Positions 9,683 through 19,910 of a stretch of DNA of 64,000 bases are shown here, piece by piece. The notes beneath the pieces were generated by a model, which saw only the letters and a list, made by a program, of their open reading frames with translations, was not told the DNA's origin and searched no databases. A program made the translations under genes and the position numbers. Positions within the stretch are counted from its first letter, which is position 1, and the number at the start of each line of letters is the position of its first letter. This DNA is from Ferrovibrio sp046297595 (GTDB lineage: Bacteria; Pseudomonadota; Alphaproteobacteria; Ferrovibrionales; Ferrovibrionaceae), in assembly GCF_046297595.1 (NCBI RefSeq), contig NZ_JBKBHT010000001.1, positions 558,001-622,000 on the forward strand. Reading direction: 5' to 3'.

Positions 9683-10279
9683 TTAAGCGAAATCGCGCCA
9701 GCCGCTGAGCACGCGGCCCACCGCCGTCAGCCAGGCCATCGCGCCGAAAATCCAGGCCAGAACCGGGAACCAGCCGGGCAGCGCCAGGCAGAGCGCGAAG
9801 AACAGAATCGTCTCGGTGCCCTCAGTGAGACCGCCGAGATGGTAGAAGCTCTTGCGGCCGCGTTTCTCAGTCACCTGCCCGCGCTTGGCGGCGATGATGG
9901 CATAGGCGAGGAAGCTGGACGCCGTGGCCATGAAGGCGGCCAGCAGGAAGGCGGCCGGCAACGCGGCGCTGGCCGGATCGCGCCAGGCGAAGGCGAAGGC
10001 CAGCAGGGCATAGACGGAAAAATCCAGCACGATATCCAGCAGGCCGCCACGATCCGTCGGACCGTTAAGCCGCGCCAGCGCGCCATCCAGCCCGTCGGCC
10101 AGACGGTTGAGCAGGAACAGGCCAAGCGCGATCAGGCCGTGATCCAGTGCCAGCACGAGGGCGGCAGCCAGCCCAAGGACGAAGCCGCCCAGCGTGACGG
10201 CATCGGCATGCCAGCGCAGGCGGTGCGCCAGCCGTTGCAGCGGCGGATCGATCAGCGGCCGGAGGGTGGGATCGAGCAT
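9683..10279 (-). CDS. CDP-alcohol phosphatidyltransferase family protein
   Basis: An integral membrane protein of 198 residues with about six hydrophobic segments. The family signature is visible in LADGLDGALARLNGP followed by DRGGLLDIVLD, which supplies the Asp residues that bind metal and the CDP-diacylglycerol. Such enzymes swap CMP for an alcohol to make phospholipids, but the alcohol cannot be read from sequence. The start at 10279 is chosen because it begins the conserved N-terminal cytoplasmic segment; the longer frame upstream is only antisense to map. It is divergent from map and about 40 bases from it. Confidence 0.85.
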   Translation of the reverse strand: MLDPTLRPLIDPPLQRLAHRLRWHADAVTLGGFVLGLAAALVLALDHGLIALGLFLLNRLADGLDGALARLNGPTDRGGLLDIVLDFSVYALLAFAFAWRDPASAALPAAFLLAAFMATASSFLAYAIIAAKRGQVTEKRGRKSFYHLGGLTEGTETILFFALCLALPGWFPVLAWIFGAMAWLTAVGRVLSGWRDFA

Positions 10280-10318
10280 GGCCCATGATATAGTCCGCCG
10301 CCATGCAAGGAGTCGACC

Positions 10319-11062
10319 ATGACGATTGACAGCCAGGAACAGCTCGAGCGCCTGATCCGCGTGGGCGGTGTGGTGGCCGCGGTCTGCCGCCTGATGGGCA
10401 GCCGGCTGGAACCGGGCATGACCACGAAGGAACTGGACGACATCGGCCGTGCCGCACTGGAACAGGAAGGCTGCCGCTCGGCGCCGCAGCTGATGTACGA
10501 TTTTCCCGGCGCCACCTGCATCAGCATCAACCATGCCGTGGCTCACGGCATTCCCGACGACACCCGCATCCAGCCCGGCGACATGGTGAATATCGACGTC
10601 TCGGCCGAGCGCGAGGGCATGTTCGCCGATACTGGTGCCAGCTTCATCGTGCCACCGGTACGGCCCGAGCAGAAGCATCTGTGCCAGACCACGCGCAAGG
10701 CGCTGAACCGCGCCGTGCAGGCGGTGCGCACCGGGCAGAAGCTGAATGCCATCGGCCGCGCCATCGAGCAGACCGCGAACGATCACGGCTATACCGTGAT
10801 CCGCAATCTGGGCAGCCATGGCGTAGGCCATTCCCTGCATGAAGAACCGGGTTTCATCCCCGGCTTCTACGATCCACGCGACAAGCGCGTGATGCAGGAA
10901 GGCATGGTCTTCACCATCGAACCCTTCCTGTCTACCGGTGCCGAGCATGCCGACGACCATGACGACGGCTGGACCCTGATCACCGAACCCGGCATCATGA
11001 CGGCGCAATACGAGCATACGCTGGTGGTGACCAAGCGCGGGCCCATCGTGGTCACCCTCTGA
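10319..11062 (+). CDS. map: Methionine aminopeptidase, type I
   Basis: Removes the initiator methionine from new proteins. The 247-residue protein carries the metal ligands in NIDVSAEREGMFADTG (Asp93, Asp104), the metal His in SHGVGHSLHEEP and Glu residues in TIEPF and the C-terminal YEHTL stretch. The catalytic His76 is in NHAVAHGIP. There is no N-terminal zinc extension. The start has a good AAGGAG site eight bases upstream. rlmJ follows ten bases after its stop and may be in the same transcript. Confidence 0.97.
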   Translation: MTIDSQEQLERLIRVGGVVAAVCRLMGSRLEPGMTTKELDDIGRAALEQEGCRSAPQLMYDFPGATCISINHAVAHGIPDDTRIQPGDMVNIDVSAEREGMFADTGASFIVPPVRPEQKHLCQTTRKALNRAVQAVRTGQKLNAIGRAIEQTANDHGYTVIRNLGSHGVGHSLHEEPGFIPGFYDPRDKRVMQEGMVFTIEPFLSTGAEHADDHDDGWTLITEPGIMTAQYEHTLVVTKRGPIVVTL

Positions 11063-11072
11063 GTCTTCTGCC

Positions 11073-11930
11073 TTGAACTACCGCCACGCCTTCCATGCCG
11101 GCAATGTCGGCGATGTGCTGAAGCACGTCGTGCTGCTGGAACTGCTGCACGCCCTGCATCGCAAACCCAATCCGGTGCATCTGCTGGATACCCATGCGGG
11201 CATCGGCATCTACGATCTGGCCTCGGATGAAGCCCAGCGCGGCGGCGAATACCGGCTGGGCGTGAGCGCCGTGCTGGCCGATCCGGCGGCCGGCCGCGTT
11301 CTGCCGCGTTACCTGGCCGCTTTGCAGGCGCTCAATCCCGAACTGGCGCGGGGTGGTGCGGGCCTGCGGCGTTATCCCGGTTCGCCCTGGCTGCTCAAGC
11401 AGAGTTTGCGCGAGGGCGACCGGCTGACGCTGTGCGAGTTGCATCCGCAGGATGCCGAGACACTCAAGGCAAATATCGGCCGCGACACGCGCGTGGCCAT
11501 ACATCATCGCGACGGCTTCGCCGCATTGAAGGCCTTGCTGCCACCGATGCCGCGTCGTGGGCTTGCGCTGATCGATCCGGCTTATGAGGCGAAGGACGAA
11601 TTCACCGTTTTGAGCAAGGCGGTTCTGTCCGGGCTGCAGCGCTGGCCGGTCGGGCAATTCGCCATCTGGTATCCGATCAAAGAGCAGAAAACGGTGGATG
11701 GCTGGAAGGCCGATCTGGCGAAACAGGTGCAGGCCGAAACCATCGCCGTGGAACTGACCATCCGCGCCGCGACAGAGGCCCGGCAGATGAATGGCAGCGG
11801 CCTGCTGCTGATCAATCCGCCCTGGCAGATCGAACAGACGCTACGACCCATGCTGGATTTCCTGAAAAGCCGACTGGTGCGCGAAGCCGGCGGCGGGGCG
11901 CGGGTTCAGACCCTGGTGAAGGCCGGCTAG
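11073..11930 (+). CDS. rlmJ: 23S rRNA (adenine(2030)-N6)-methyltransferase
   Basis: The 285-residue length and the family N-terminus (NYRHAFHAGNVGDVLKH) fit RlmJ, which methylates A2030 of 23S rRNA. That N-terminus fixes the start at a TTG codon (11073); no ATG is near. Other family features are LLDTHAGIGIYDL (SAM-binding) and LIDPAYEAKDEF, which stands where DPPY is usual. No clear ribosome binding site precedes the TTG, so coupling to map, whose stop is ten bases away, is plausible. Confidence 0.92.
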   Translation: MNYRHAFHAGNVGDVLKHVVLLELLHALHRKPNPVHLLDTHAGIGIYDLASDEAQRGGEYRLGVSAVLADPAAGRVLPRYLAALQALNPELARGGAGLRRYPGSPWLLKQSLREGDRLTLCELHPQDAETLKANIGRDTRVAIHHRDGFAALKALLPPMPRRGLALIDPAYEAKDEFTVLSKAVLSGLQRWPVGQFAIWYPIKEQKTVDGWKADLAKQVQAETIAVELTIRAATEARQMNGSGLLLINPPWQIEQTLRPMLDFLKSRLVREAGGGARVQTLVKAG

Positions 11931-11936
11931 GGCCGC

Positions 11937-12425
11937 TCAGTGGATCGTGCCCGAGGGCGGCAGGTCGTCGTCATCGTCCTCGAAATCGTCGTCATCCTCG
12001 AGGTCGTCTTCCGGTTCCGGATCGTCGTTGCTGGCCATGCCCTGGGGCGGGGTGGCGACCGGACCGGCCTGGTGATGGCTCAGTTTCCAGCCCTTGCCCT
12101 CGCGCACGAAGATATTGGAGGCGATCAGATACTGGTCCTCCACGCGCTCGAAACACATCACCAGGGCCACATCGCCCCACAGCGTGACGCGCGGGCCAGT
12201 CATCTGCAGGGCCGGCTGCGACGGGTTGGCCATGATGCGGCGCCAGCCTTCCAGCACTTCGTCGCGCCCCATCAGCGGCGGCCAGCCGGGATGGATGCAG
12301 CAGACCGGCGCCGACTTGGCCCACAGCGCCGACATCGCATCGATATCGCGGCTGGCAAAGGCGCGATAGAAGGCGGCATTGGCATCCAGCAGGGCGGTTT
12401 CGTCGTCTGGCGGCAGGCTTGGCAT
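11937..12425 (-). CDS. NTF2/SnoaL-like protein with acidic tail
   Basis: A 162-residue protein. The first ~130 residues have the NTF2-like cone-fold pattern of DUF4440/SnoaL_3 proteins: FYRAFASRDIDAM, then CCIHPGWPPLMGRDEVLEGW and NIFVREGKGWKLSHHQAG. The last ~30 residues are a run of Asp and Glu (about 20 acidic residues in PEPEDDLEDDDDFEDDDDD) that is not part of the fold. No signal peptide is seen. The function is unknown; related proteins are often described as ketosteroid-isomerase-like. It is convergent with rlmJ. Confidence 0.75.
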   Translation of the reverse strand: MPSLPPDDETALLDANAAFYRAFASRDIDAMSALWAKSAPVCCIHPGWPPLMGRDEVLEGWRRIMANPSQPALQMTGPRVTLWGDVALVMCFERVEDQYLIASNIFVREGKGWKLSHHQAGPVATPPQGMASNDDPEPEDDLEDDDDFEDDDDDLPPSGTIH

Positions 12426-12500
12426 GCCATCACTCTAGGGCGGGTCGGGCATTCTGTGTAGCCTCTTGCCCGGCGATATGCGGGATGCTTTATCTGTGCC

Positions 12501-13001
12501 ATGTCCGATATAGTTTCTCCCCGTCCCGCTTTTTCCGTTCTGATGGTCTGCACCGGCAATATCTGCCGTTCGCCCACCGCCGACGGCCTGCTGCGCCACC
12601 GCCTGCGCGAGGCCGGGCTGCATGAGCGCGTGCTGGTCGATTCTGCCGGCACCCATGGCTATCACGTGGGCGATCCGCCGGACCGGCGCAGCGCCGCCAA
12701 GGCGCGATCCTACGGGGTGGATATCGGTATGCTGCGGGCCCGGAAGGTGGAACCGGCGGATTTCCAGCGCTTCGACCTGATCCTGGCCATGGACCAGGGC
12801 CATCACGATATCCTGCTGCAGCTTTGCCCACCGCCCCGTCGCGCCAAGGTGAAACTCTACCTCGACTATGCGCCGGATTTCGGCCGCGAGGTGCCCGACC
12901 CCTATTACGGCAGCGAGGATGGCTTCGAGACCGTATGGCGCATGTGCGATGCGGTCAGCGCCGCCCTGCTGGACGAAATCCGCCGCCGCATCGCCGGCTG
13001 A
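12501..13001 (+). CDS. Low-molecular-weight protein tyrosine phosphatase
   Basis: The 166-residue protein has the P-loop CTGNICRS (Cys17, Arg23; CX5R) near the N-terminus and the acid loop DPYYG near residue 130, so both catalytic elements are intact. It is cytoplasmic, with no signal peptide. Family members act on phosphotyrosine in exopolysaccharide control or serve as small-molecule phosphatases; no Tyr kinase or polysaccharide genes are next to it, so its role is open. Confidence 0.93.
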   Translation: MSDIVSPRPAFSVLMVCTGNICRSPTADGLLRHRLREAGLHERVLVDSAGTHGYHVGDPPDRRSAAKARSYGVDIGMLRARKVEPADFQRFDLILAMDQGHHDILLQLCPPPRRAKVKLYLDYAPDFGREVPDPYYGSEDGFETVWRMCDAVSAALLDEIRRRIAG

Positions 13002-13020
13002 AGCCTTACCCCGCCTGTTT

Positions 13021-13398
13021 TCAGGCAGTCAGGCCGCAATAGGCCTCGATACGATAACCATCGGGGTCGATCACAAAGGCGGCGTAATAGTTGGGGTCGT
13101 AATCGGCACGCAGGCCGGGCTTGCCGTTGTCGCGGCCGCCCTGCTTCAGCGCGGCGGCATGGAAGGCATCCACGCTTTTGCGGCTGGGGGCATCGAAACA
13201 AAAGTGCAGGCCGGATTTCATGTCGGCCGGCACCGGACTGTCGCTCGGGCTGATCCACAGGGCCACGGCATCCTTGCCATAGCCGAGCGAGGACTCGCCT
13301 TCGCTGAGGCAGACGTAACCCAGCGGCTTCAGGGCCGCATCGTAAAACGCCTTGGTTTTCGCCAGGTTGCGCACACCAATCGAAACATGGTTGATCAT
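13021..13398 (-). CDS. VOC superfamily (glyoxalase-like) protein
   Basis: The 125-residue protein begins MINHVSIGVRNLAKTKAFYD, the usual first strand-helix of a vicinal-oxygen-chelate module, and ends with AAFVIDPDGYRIEAYC, which carries the C-terminal metal-ligand Glu. Two beta-alpha-beta-beta-beta units can be traced. It may be a lyase, isomerase or fosfomycin-type transferase; the sequence does not decide. The start at 13398 has a GGGAG-type site upstream. It is divergent from an AraC regulator, 107 bases away, and could be its target. Confidence 0.8.
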   Translation of the reverse strand: MINHVSIGVRNLAKTKAFYDAALKPLGYVCLSEGESSLGYGKDAVALWISPSDSPVPADMKSGLHFCFDAPSRKSVDAFHAAALKQGGRDNGKPGLRADYDPNYYAAFVIDPDGYRIEAYCGLTA

Positions 13399-13505
13399 CA
13401 CTCGTCTCCCGTTATCGCCGCCTGTTGCCAGTGTGGTGGCGGCAGGCAGCGATCCTGCCGCCACCGGCCATTCCGGCGCTTGGGGAAAATTGCTATTCTA
13501 CCGGT

Positions 13506-14354
13506 ATGCCGGTTATTGACGCCCCGCCCCCGGATCGCCTGTCCGCGCGCCATATCGCCAGCGGCGATGGCTGGAGCGTGAGCGACTTCATCTGCCGGTT
13601 CGGCCCGCAGGACCCGACCTTCGAGGAACGCCATGGCGATGTGGCGATTTCCGCTGTGGTCGCCGGTTCGTTCCATTACCGCTGCGAGTCCGGCCGGGCC
13701 CTGCTGCATCCGGGGTCCTTCCTGCTGGGCAATGCCGGCGCCTGTTTCGAATGCGGCCACGACCATGGCAGTGGCGACCGCTGCATCGCGTTTCATTTCT
13801 CAAGCGAACTGTTCGAGGAAATTGCCGCCAGCGCGGCGGGTTCGCACCGCTATCGCTTCTCAGCCCCGATGCTGCCGGCGCGAACCGACCTGAATGCCCT
13901 GCTGGTGGAGATCGAAACCCTGGCGGCCGACGACAGCCGGATGGCGGCCGAGGATTTCTGCCTGCGGCTGGCGGAAACCGTGCTGGTGAAAACCGCCGAG
14001 GGCGGCCGCAACACCGCGCCCACCGCATCGGAACGGCGGCGGATCGGCAATGTCCTGCGCCATATCGAGACCCAGGCCGACCAGCCGCTGGACCTGGCCG
14101 AGCTGGCCGGGATTGCCTGCATGAGCAAATACCATTTCCTGCGCAGCTTCCGCCGCGTGGTGGGCAGCACGCCCTATCAGTATCTGCTCGGCCTGCGGCT
14201 GCGCCGGGCCGCCCTCAATCTGGCGACCACGACGGCATCCGTGGCAGAGGCGGCCTATGCAGCGGGCTTCGGGGATCTGTCCACGTTCAATCACCGTTTC
14301 CGGGCCAGCTTCGGCCGTAGCCCCAGCCAGTTCCGCCGTAGCCGGAGCAATTAA
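13506..14354 (+). CDS. AraC family transcriptional regulator
   Basis: A 282-residue protein. The C-terminal ~100 residues hold the two helix-turn-helix units of AraC proteins: LDLAELAGIACMSKYHFLRSF and the recognition-helix segment ending AAGFGDLSTFNHRFRASFG. The N-terminal part, with HGDVAISAVVAGSFHYRC and LLHPGSFLLGN, fits a cupin-like ligand-binding domain. The ATG at 13506 is preferred to 13425, which would run into the divergent VOC gene's control region. No strong ribosome site is seen. The likely targets are itself and the VOC gene. Confidence 0.88.
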   Translation: MPVIDAPPPDRLSARHIASGDGWSVSDFICRFGPQDPTFEERHGDVAISAVVAGSFHYRCESGRALLHPGSFLLGNAGACFECGHDHGSGDRCIAFHFSSELFEEIAASAAGSHRYRFSAPMLPARTDLNALLVEIETLAADDSRMAAEDFCLRLAETVLVKTAEGGRNTAPTASERRRIGNVLRHIETQADQPLDLAELAGIACMSKYHFLRSFRRVVGSTPYQYLLGLRLRRAALNLATTTASVAEAAYAAGFGDLSTFNHRFRASFGRSPSQFRRSRSN

Positions 14355-14472
14355 ACAAACATCTACCGCGGGAATAATTCTTGAGTCCGTACGTTTCTGA
14401 ATAGTAACTTTTACTCCTCGCCGCCGCAGCGTATCGCTGAGTGGTCATTGTCACGACACGGACCCGACAACG

Positions 14473-14727
14473 ATGCGCCTTTTCTTCCTCATTCCAGCCA
14501 TGATGTTTGCTCTCGTCGCACCGATGGCCGGTGCGCAGGCCGCAGACCCGGCCAAAGGCCAGCCCAGCCGGGCTGAAGTGATCGAAGCCTGCATGAAAGA
14601 CATGATGGCCTCCAACAGGCCGGGCCAGAAGAACACCATGACGCCGATGCAGCGGCGCACGGCAGAAGAGCAGTGTCGTGCCCGCGCCGAGGCAGAAGAA
14701 CATAGCCAGGCTGCAAAACGGAAATAA
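14473..14727 (+). CDS. Small secreted protein, paired-Cys family (copy 1)
   Basis: An 84-residue protein with an N-terminal signal peptide cut near AQA/ADPA (about residue 23). The mature part is ~60 residues, hydrophilic, with two cysteines (40 and 68) in the pattern EACM, then MTPMQRRTAEEQCRARAEAE. The next gene has the same layout, so the two are paralogues. The two Cys are well placed for one disulfide in the periplasm. No known domain was recognised and the function is not known. The preceding AraC gene ends 118 bases upstream. Confidence 0.7.
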   Translation: MRLFFLIPAMMFALVAPMAGAQAADPAKGQPSRAEVIEACMKDMMASNRPGQKNTMTPMQRRTAEEQCRARAEAEEHSQAAKRK

Positions 14728-14876
14728 CGGCCTTCCGTCTGCGGATCAGCGCGACGCGGAATGCTACCCGCGCTAGAGAAACCATCACTCACTTCTTTGA
14801 AAACGTTTGCTGCGGCCGGAGGGCGTCTCGCCTATAGTCCCGCGTCCCTGATGCGCGAGATTTAAGGATCGACGTT

Positions 14877-15113
14877 ATGAATCCTTCTGCCGCCGTCGGC
14901 GTCGCCCTGCTGCTGTCCGCCCTTGCCGGGCCGGCTTTGGCCAGCGATGCCGCGAAAAAACCGAAAACCGTTGGCGAGCTGATCGAAGCCTGCATGCAGC
15001 AGCTGGAGCGCGGCCATACGGCTGGCCGCAGGATGACGCAGCAGCAGCGCATGATAGCCGAGGCGCAATGCCGCGCCCGTGCCGAAAGCGAAACCGTACA
15101 GAGAAACGGCTGA
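14877..15113 (+). CDS. Small secreted protein, paired-Cys family (copy 2)
   Basis: A 78-residue paralogue of the gene ending at 14727. The signal peptide runs to about ALA/SDAA (residue 22). Cys39 and Cys65 sit in IEACMQQ and MTQQQRMIAEAQCRARAE. Spacing between the cysteines is 26 here and 28 in copy 1. AAGGA lies nine bases before the ATG, and a TATAGT element is at 14833-14838, so it may have its own promoter. The function is unknown. It is convergent with glcF, with almost no gap. Confidence 0.7.
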   Translation: MNPSAAVGVALLLSALAGPALASDAAKKPKTVGELIEACMQQLERGHTAGRRMTQQQRMIAEAQCRARAESETVQRNG

Positions 15114-15114
15114 C

Positions 15115-16418
<1,304 letters not shown>

Positions 16419-16419
<1 letters not shown>

Positions 16420-17648
16420 CAGTGTCCCGCCATCATGCGGCCCGGATTGAGGATGTTCATCGGATCGAAGCTTTCCTTCACGCGGCGCGAGAGCGCGGCC
16501 AGCGCCTCGGGCTGCGGCTGGAACACGTCGACGGCCGCGCGCACAGCCTGCTCGGCCCGGATCAGCGTGGCATGGCCGCCGCCATGGGCCGCGATGGCGC
16601 CACGCACCAGTGCTGCATGGGCATCCGGCGCCGGCGGCAGGCAAAGCCAGACCAGCCCGCCGGCCCAGTCGTAGAAGAAGGCCGCATCGGGCTGGGCCGC
16701 GCGGATGGCGGCCGTCACTTTTGCGCCATCCATCGGCGCCACCGACAGGCGCCACAGCACACGTTCCTGCGGCAGGATGAAGGCGGCGGCATCACGGATC
16801 TCGCGCCACAGCCAGGCCGAATTCATCGAATGTAGTTCCTCCAGCGGGCCGAAGGATTGCAGCAGTGCACGCAGGGCCTCGCAGCGCGCCTTCACCGAGA
16901 TATCGGTGCCTTCGACGCGGATGGCGGTGACGGCCATGCCGGCCTTGGCCACATAGGCGACGCCGGACGACGCCGCGATGGCTTCGGGCAGATGGGCCAG
17001 ACCGGCCACCTCGTGCGGCGAACAGGCGGCGGCGGACATCGCCTGCGCGGCTTTCGCGTCGTCGAGGCCGAAGATAAGCACGGTGCGCGTCTTCTCGGGC
17101 GCGGGCAGCACCTTCAGCGTCACTTCCGCGAGCGCGGCCAGAGTGCCGTAGGACCCGCAGACCAGCTTGGGCAGATCGTAGCCGGTGACGTTTTTCACGA
17201 CTTTCGCGCCGGCCTTGAAGATTTCGCCACGGCCGGAAACGGCCGTGAAGCCGAGCAGATGGTCGCGGATCGCGCCGGCCTTGAAGCGGCGCGGTCCGGC
17301 GAGGTTGCAGCCGATGGCACCGCCGATGGTGCCGCGTCCGGCCGCCCCACCCCAGAGCGGGCCGTAATCCGGCGGCTCAAAGGCCAGCATCTGGCTGGAC
17401 GCAGCCAGCAGTTTTTCCACATCGCTTACCAGCGTGCCGGGGCGCAGGGTGAGCACCAGTTCGGCCGGCTCGTAGTCCAGAACGCCGCTCAGGCGACTTA
17501 AGTCGAGCGCATATTCACTCTGTGCGGGACGGCCAAGGCCGGCCTTGCTGCGATGGCCATGCAAACTGAGCGGCCTGCCTTCGGCAGCGGCCCAACGGAT
17601 CGCATCGGCCACGTCGGTGATGCCGGAAGGGATGAAGGTTTCAGGCAT
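16419..17648 (-). CDS. glcE: Glycolate oxidase FAD-binding subunit
   Basis: A 409-residue flavoprotein of the PCMH/VAO type. The FAD-binding part holds PLSLHGHRSKAGLG near residue 30, GAAGRGTIGGAIGCNLAGPRR around residue 105 and KNVTGYDLPKLVCGSYGTL near residue 160. It partners GlcD and GlcF in oxidising glycolate to glyoxylate. It is three bases from glcD and overlaps glcF, so co-translation is expected. Confidence 0.93.
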
Positions 17649-17651
17649 GGC

Positions 17652-19139
17652 TCAGAACCGCGGGAGATCGGGGAAGGCTAGTTGGCCCTTGTGCACATGC
17701 ATGCGGCCCAGTTCGGCGCAGCGATGCAGCACGGGGAACACCTTGCCCGGATTAAGGCGATGATTGGGGTCGAAGGCGCATTTCACCCGCATCTGCTGGG
17801 CAAGGTCGTCTTCGGAAAACATCGCTGGCATCAGGTCGCGTTTCTCGATGCCCACGCCATGCTCGCCGGTCAAAACGCCACCGACCTCGACGCAGAGCCG
17901 CAGGATATCGGCGCCGAATTCCTCGGCGCGTTCCAGTTCGCCGGGATTGTTGGCATCGTAGAGGATCAGCGGATGCAGGTTGCCGTCGCCGGCATGGAAT
18001 ACGTTGGCGACGCGCAGGCGATGTTTTTCCGACAGGCCCTGCATGCGGGTCAGCACCTCGGGCAGTTTCTTGCGCGGGATGGTGCCGTCCATGCAGAGGT
18101 AATCGGGCGAGATGCGGCCGACGGCGGGGAAAGCCGCCTTGCGCCCGGCCCAGAAATTCAGCCGCTCATCTTCATTCTGCGACACGCGCAGATAGACCGA
18201 GCCGCAGCTTTCCGCGATGGCCTTCACGCGGGCCAGCAGGTCGTCGACTTCCGCCGGCGGGCCATCCAGTTCGATGATCAGCAGGGCCTCCACGTCGCGC
18301 GGATAGCCGGCATGCACGAAGTCTTCCGCCGCGTGGATGGCGGGGCGATCCATCATCTCCATGCCGCCGGGGATGATGCCGCTGGCGATCACCTTCGCCA
18401 CACAGTCGCCAGCCGCCTCGGAAGACGGGAAACCGGCCAGCAGGGCGCGCTGGGCAGCCGGCTTGGGCAGGATGCGCACGGTGACCTCGGTGATCACGCC
18501 GAGCAGGCCCTCAGAGCCGCAGATCAGGCCCATCAGGTCGTAGCCTTCGGCGCCCAGATGTTTGCCGCCCAGGCGCACGATGTCGCCGTTCATCAGCACC
18601 ATCTCGACGCCGAGGATGTTGTTGGTGGTGAGACCGTATTTCAGGCAATGCACGCCGCCGGAATTCTCCGCCACGTTGCCGCCGATGGTGCAAGCGATCT
18701 GGCTGGAAGGATCGGGCGCATAGTAGAAGCCGCGATGCTCCACAGCGCGGGTGATGCCGAGGTTGGTGACGCCAGGCTGCACCACGGCGCAGCGGTTGTC
18801 CCAGTCGATGTCAAGCACGCGATTGAACTTGCCCAGTCCCAACAGCACGCCATCGGCCAGGGGCAGCGCGCCGCCCGAGAGCGACGTGCCGGCACCGCGC
18901 GGCACCACCTTCACGTTGCGCGCGTTGCAAAGTCTCAGAACCTCGGAAACCTGCCGCGTATCGCTGGGCAGCACGGCCACCAGCGGCAGCTGGCGATAGG
19001 CCGTGAGGCCGTCGCATTCGAAGGCGCGCAGGCTGGTCTCGTCGGCGATTACGCCTTCGCCCGGCACGATGCGGCGCAGATCGGCGATCAGTTCCAGGCG
19101 CTGGGCGATGATCTCGGGTTCGGGTGCGGGCATCAGCAT
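17652..19139 (-). CDS. glcD: Glycolate oxidase catalytic subunit
   Basis: The 495-residue FAD-linked oxidase is standard length. The PCMH flavin-binding region shows VVPRGAGTSLSGGALP and ACTIGGNVAENSGGVHCLKYG. The C-terminal oxidase domain carries NVFHAGDGNLHPLI and GGVLTGEHGVGIEK, where catalytic His residues lie. The start has AAGGA upstream and lies three bases after the regulator's stop. Glyoxylate made here could feed the ethylmalonyl-CoA and glycine routes elsewhere in the window. Confidence 0.95.
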   Translation of the reverse strand: MLMPAPEPEIIAQRLELIADLRRIVPGEGVIADETSLRAFECDGLTAYRQLPLVAVLPSDTRQVSEVLRLCNARNVKVVPRGAGTSLSGGALPLADGVLLGLGKFNRVLDIDWDNRCAVVQPGVTNLGITRAVEHRGFYYAPDPSSQIACTIGGNVAENSGGVHCLKYGLTTNNILGVEMVLMNGDIVRLGGKHLGAEGYDLMGLICGSEGLLGVITEVTVRILPKPAAQRALLAGFPSSEAAGDCVAKVIASGIIPGGMEMMDRPAIHAAEDFVHAGYPRDVEALLIIELDGPPAEVDDLLARVKAIAESCGSVYLRVSQNEDERLNFWAGRKAAFPAVGRISPDYLCMDGTIPRKKLPEVLTRMQGLSEKHRLRVANVFHAGDGNLHPLILYDANNPGELERAEEFGADILRLCVEVGGVLTGEHGVGIEKRDLMPAMFSEDDLAQQMRVKCAFDPNHRLNPGKVFPVLHRCAELGRMHVHKGQLAFPDLPRF

Positions 19140-19142
19140 GGC

Positions 19143-19901
19143 TTAGTCCTTCACGCTGTTCTCGTTCGGGGCGGCGCCGTGGCGGGTGGCGGCGGCAAAG
19201 ATGTGGTCGCGGGCGGCGCGGGCGGCTTCCGCAGCATCGCCGGCCTCGATGGCAGCGAGCAGGCGGGCATGCTCGGCCTGGGCGGCACTGGCGCTGCCCT
19301 CGTCGCGCGCGGATGCAGCCCAGGTGAGCGCGCGCGTGGCGGAGAAATGCTGCGCCAGGAAGGCGGCAAACTGCGCCAGATAGGGGTTATGCGCCGCCGT
19401 GGCGATAGCGGCGTGAAAACTGTCGTCCGCTGCCGCGCCGTCTTCTCCGGCCTGTAGGGCCTGCTGCATCCGGGCGAAGGCCGTTTTCAGCGCGGCCAGA
19501 TCATCGGCATCGCGCCGTTTTGCCGCCAGCTCGGCCATGCCGGCCTCGACCACGCTGCGCAGTTCAAAGATATGGGCCAGATCGGCCGAGGCGATGCGTC
19601 CGCCATCTTCCCGTTGGGCGATGCGGAAATTAGCCAGACCCGGCTTCGCCGCGACAAAGGCGCCAGCGCCCTGGCGGGTATCGACGAAGCCATCGGCTTT
19701 CAGCCGTGCGATGGCCTCGCGCACCACCGCCCGGCTGACGCCATATTGCTCGACCAGCCGCTTCTCGGTGGGCAGGCGGTCGCCCGGTCCAAACTCGCCG
19801 GCCCGAATCGCGGCGGCCAACCGGCCAGCCAGCATGTCGCCCAGCCCTGCGGCGCGCGGCAGGGTGGAGGTATCGTGGCTGGAGAGAGAGGAATCGGGCA
19901 T
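19143..19901 (-). CDS. FadR-subfamily GntR regulator of the glycolate genes
   Basis: A 252-residue regulator. The N-terminal winged helix reads GDRLPTEKRLVEQYGVSRAVVREAIARL and TRQGAGAFVA. An FCD ligand-binding domain follows (about residues 95-235), with the helical pattern around FELRSVVEAGMAEL and the metal-type His residues in DDSFHAAIATAAHNPYL and EHARLLAAIEAGD. It leads the glcDEF unit, so it resembles GlcC/LldR/PdhR and probably senses glycolate or a related acid. A palindromic site lies just upstream of its start, which fits autoregulation. The ribosome site is weak. Confidence 0.9.
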   Translation of the reverse strand: MPDSSLSSHDTSTLPRAAGLGDMLAGRLAAAIRAGEFGPGDRLPTEKRLVEQYGVSRAVVREAIARLKADGFVDTRQGAGAFVAAKPGLANFRIAQREDGGRIASADLAHIFELRSVVEAGMAELAAKRRDADDLAALKTAFARMQQALQAGEDGAAADDSFHAAIATAAHNPYLAQFAAFLAQHFSATRALTWAASARDEGSASAAQAEHARLLAAIEAGDAAEAARAARDHIFAAATRHGAAPNENSVKD

Positions 19902-19910
19902 CAGGATAAT

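Noticed and set aside
17682..19457. 591-residue plus-strand frame opposite glcD and the regulator
   Set aside because: Antisense to glcD, whose motifs are intact. No domain in the frame.
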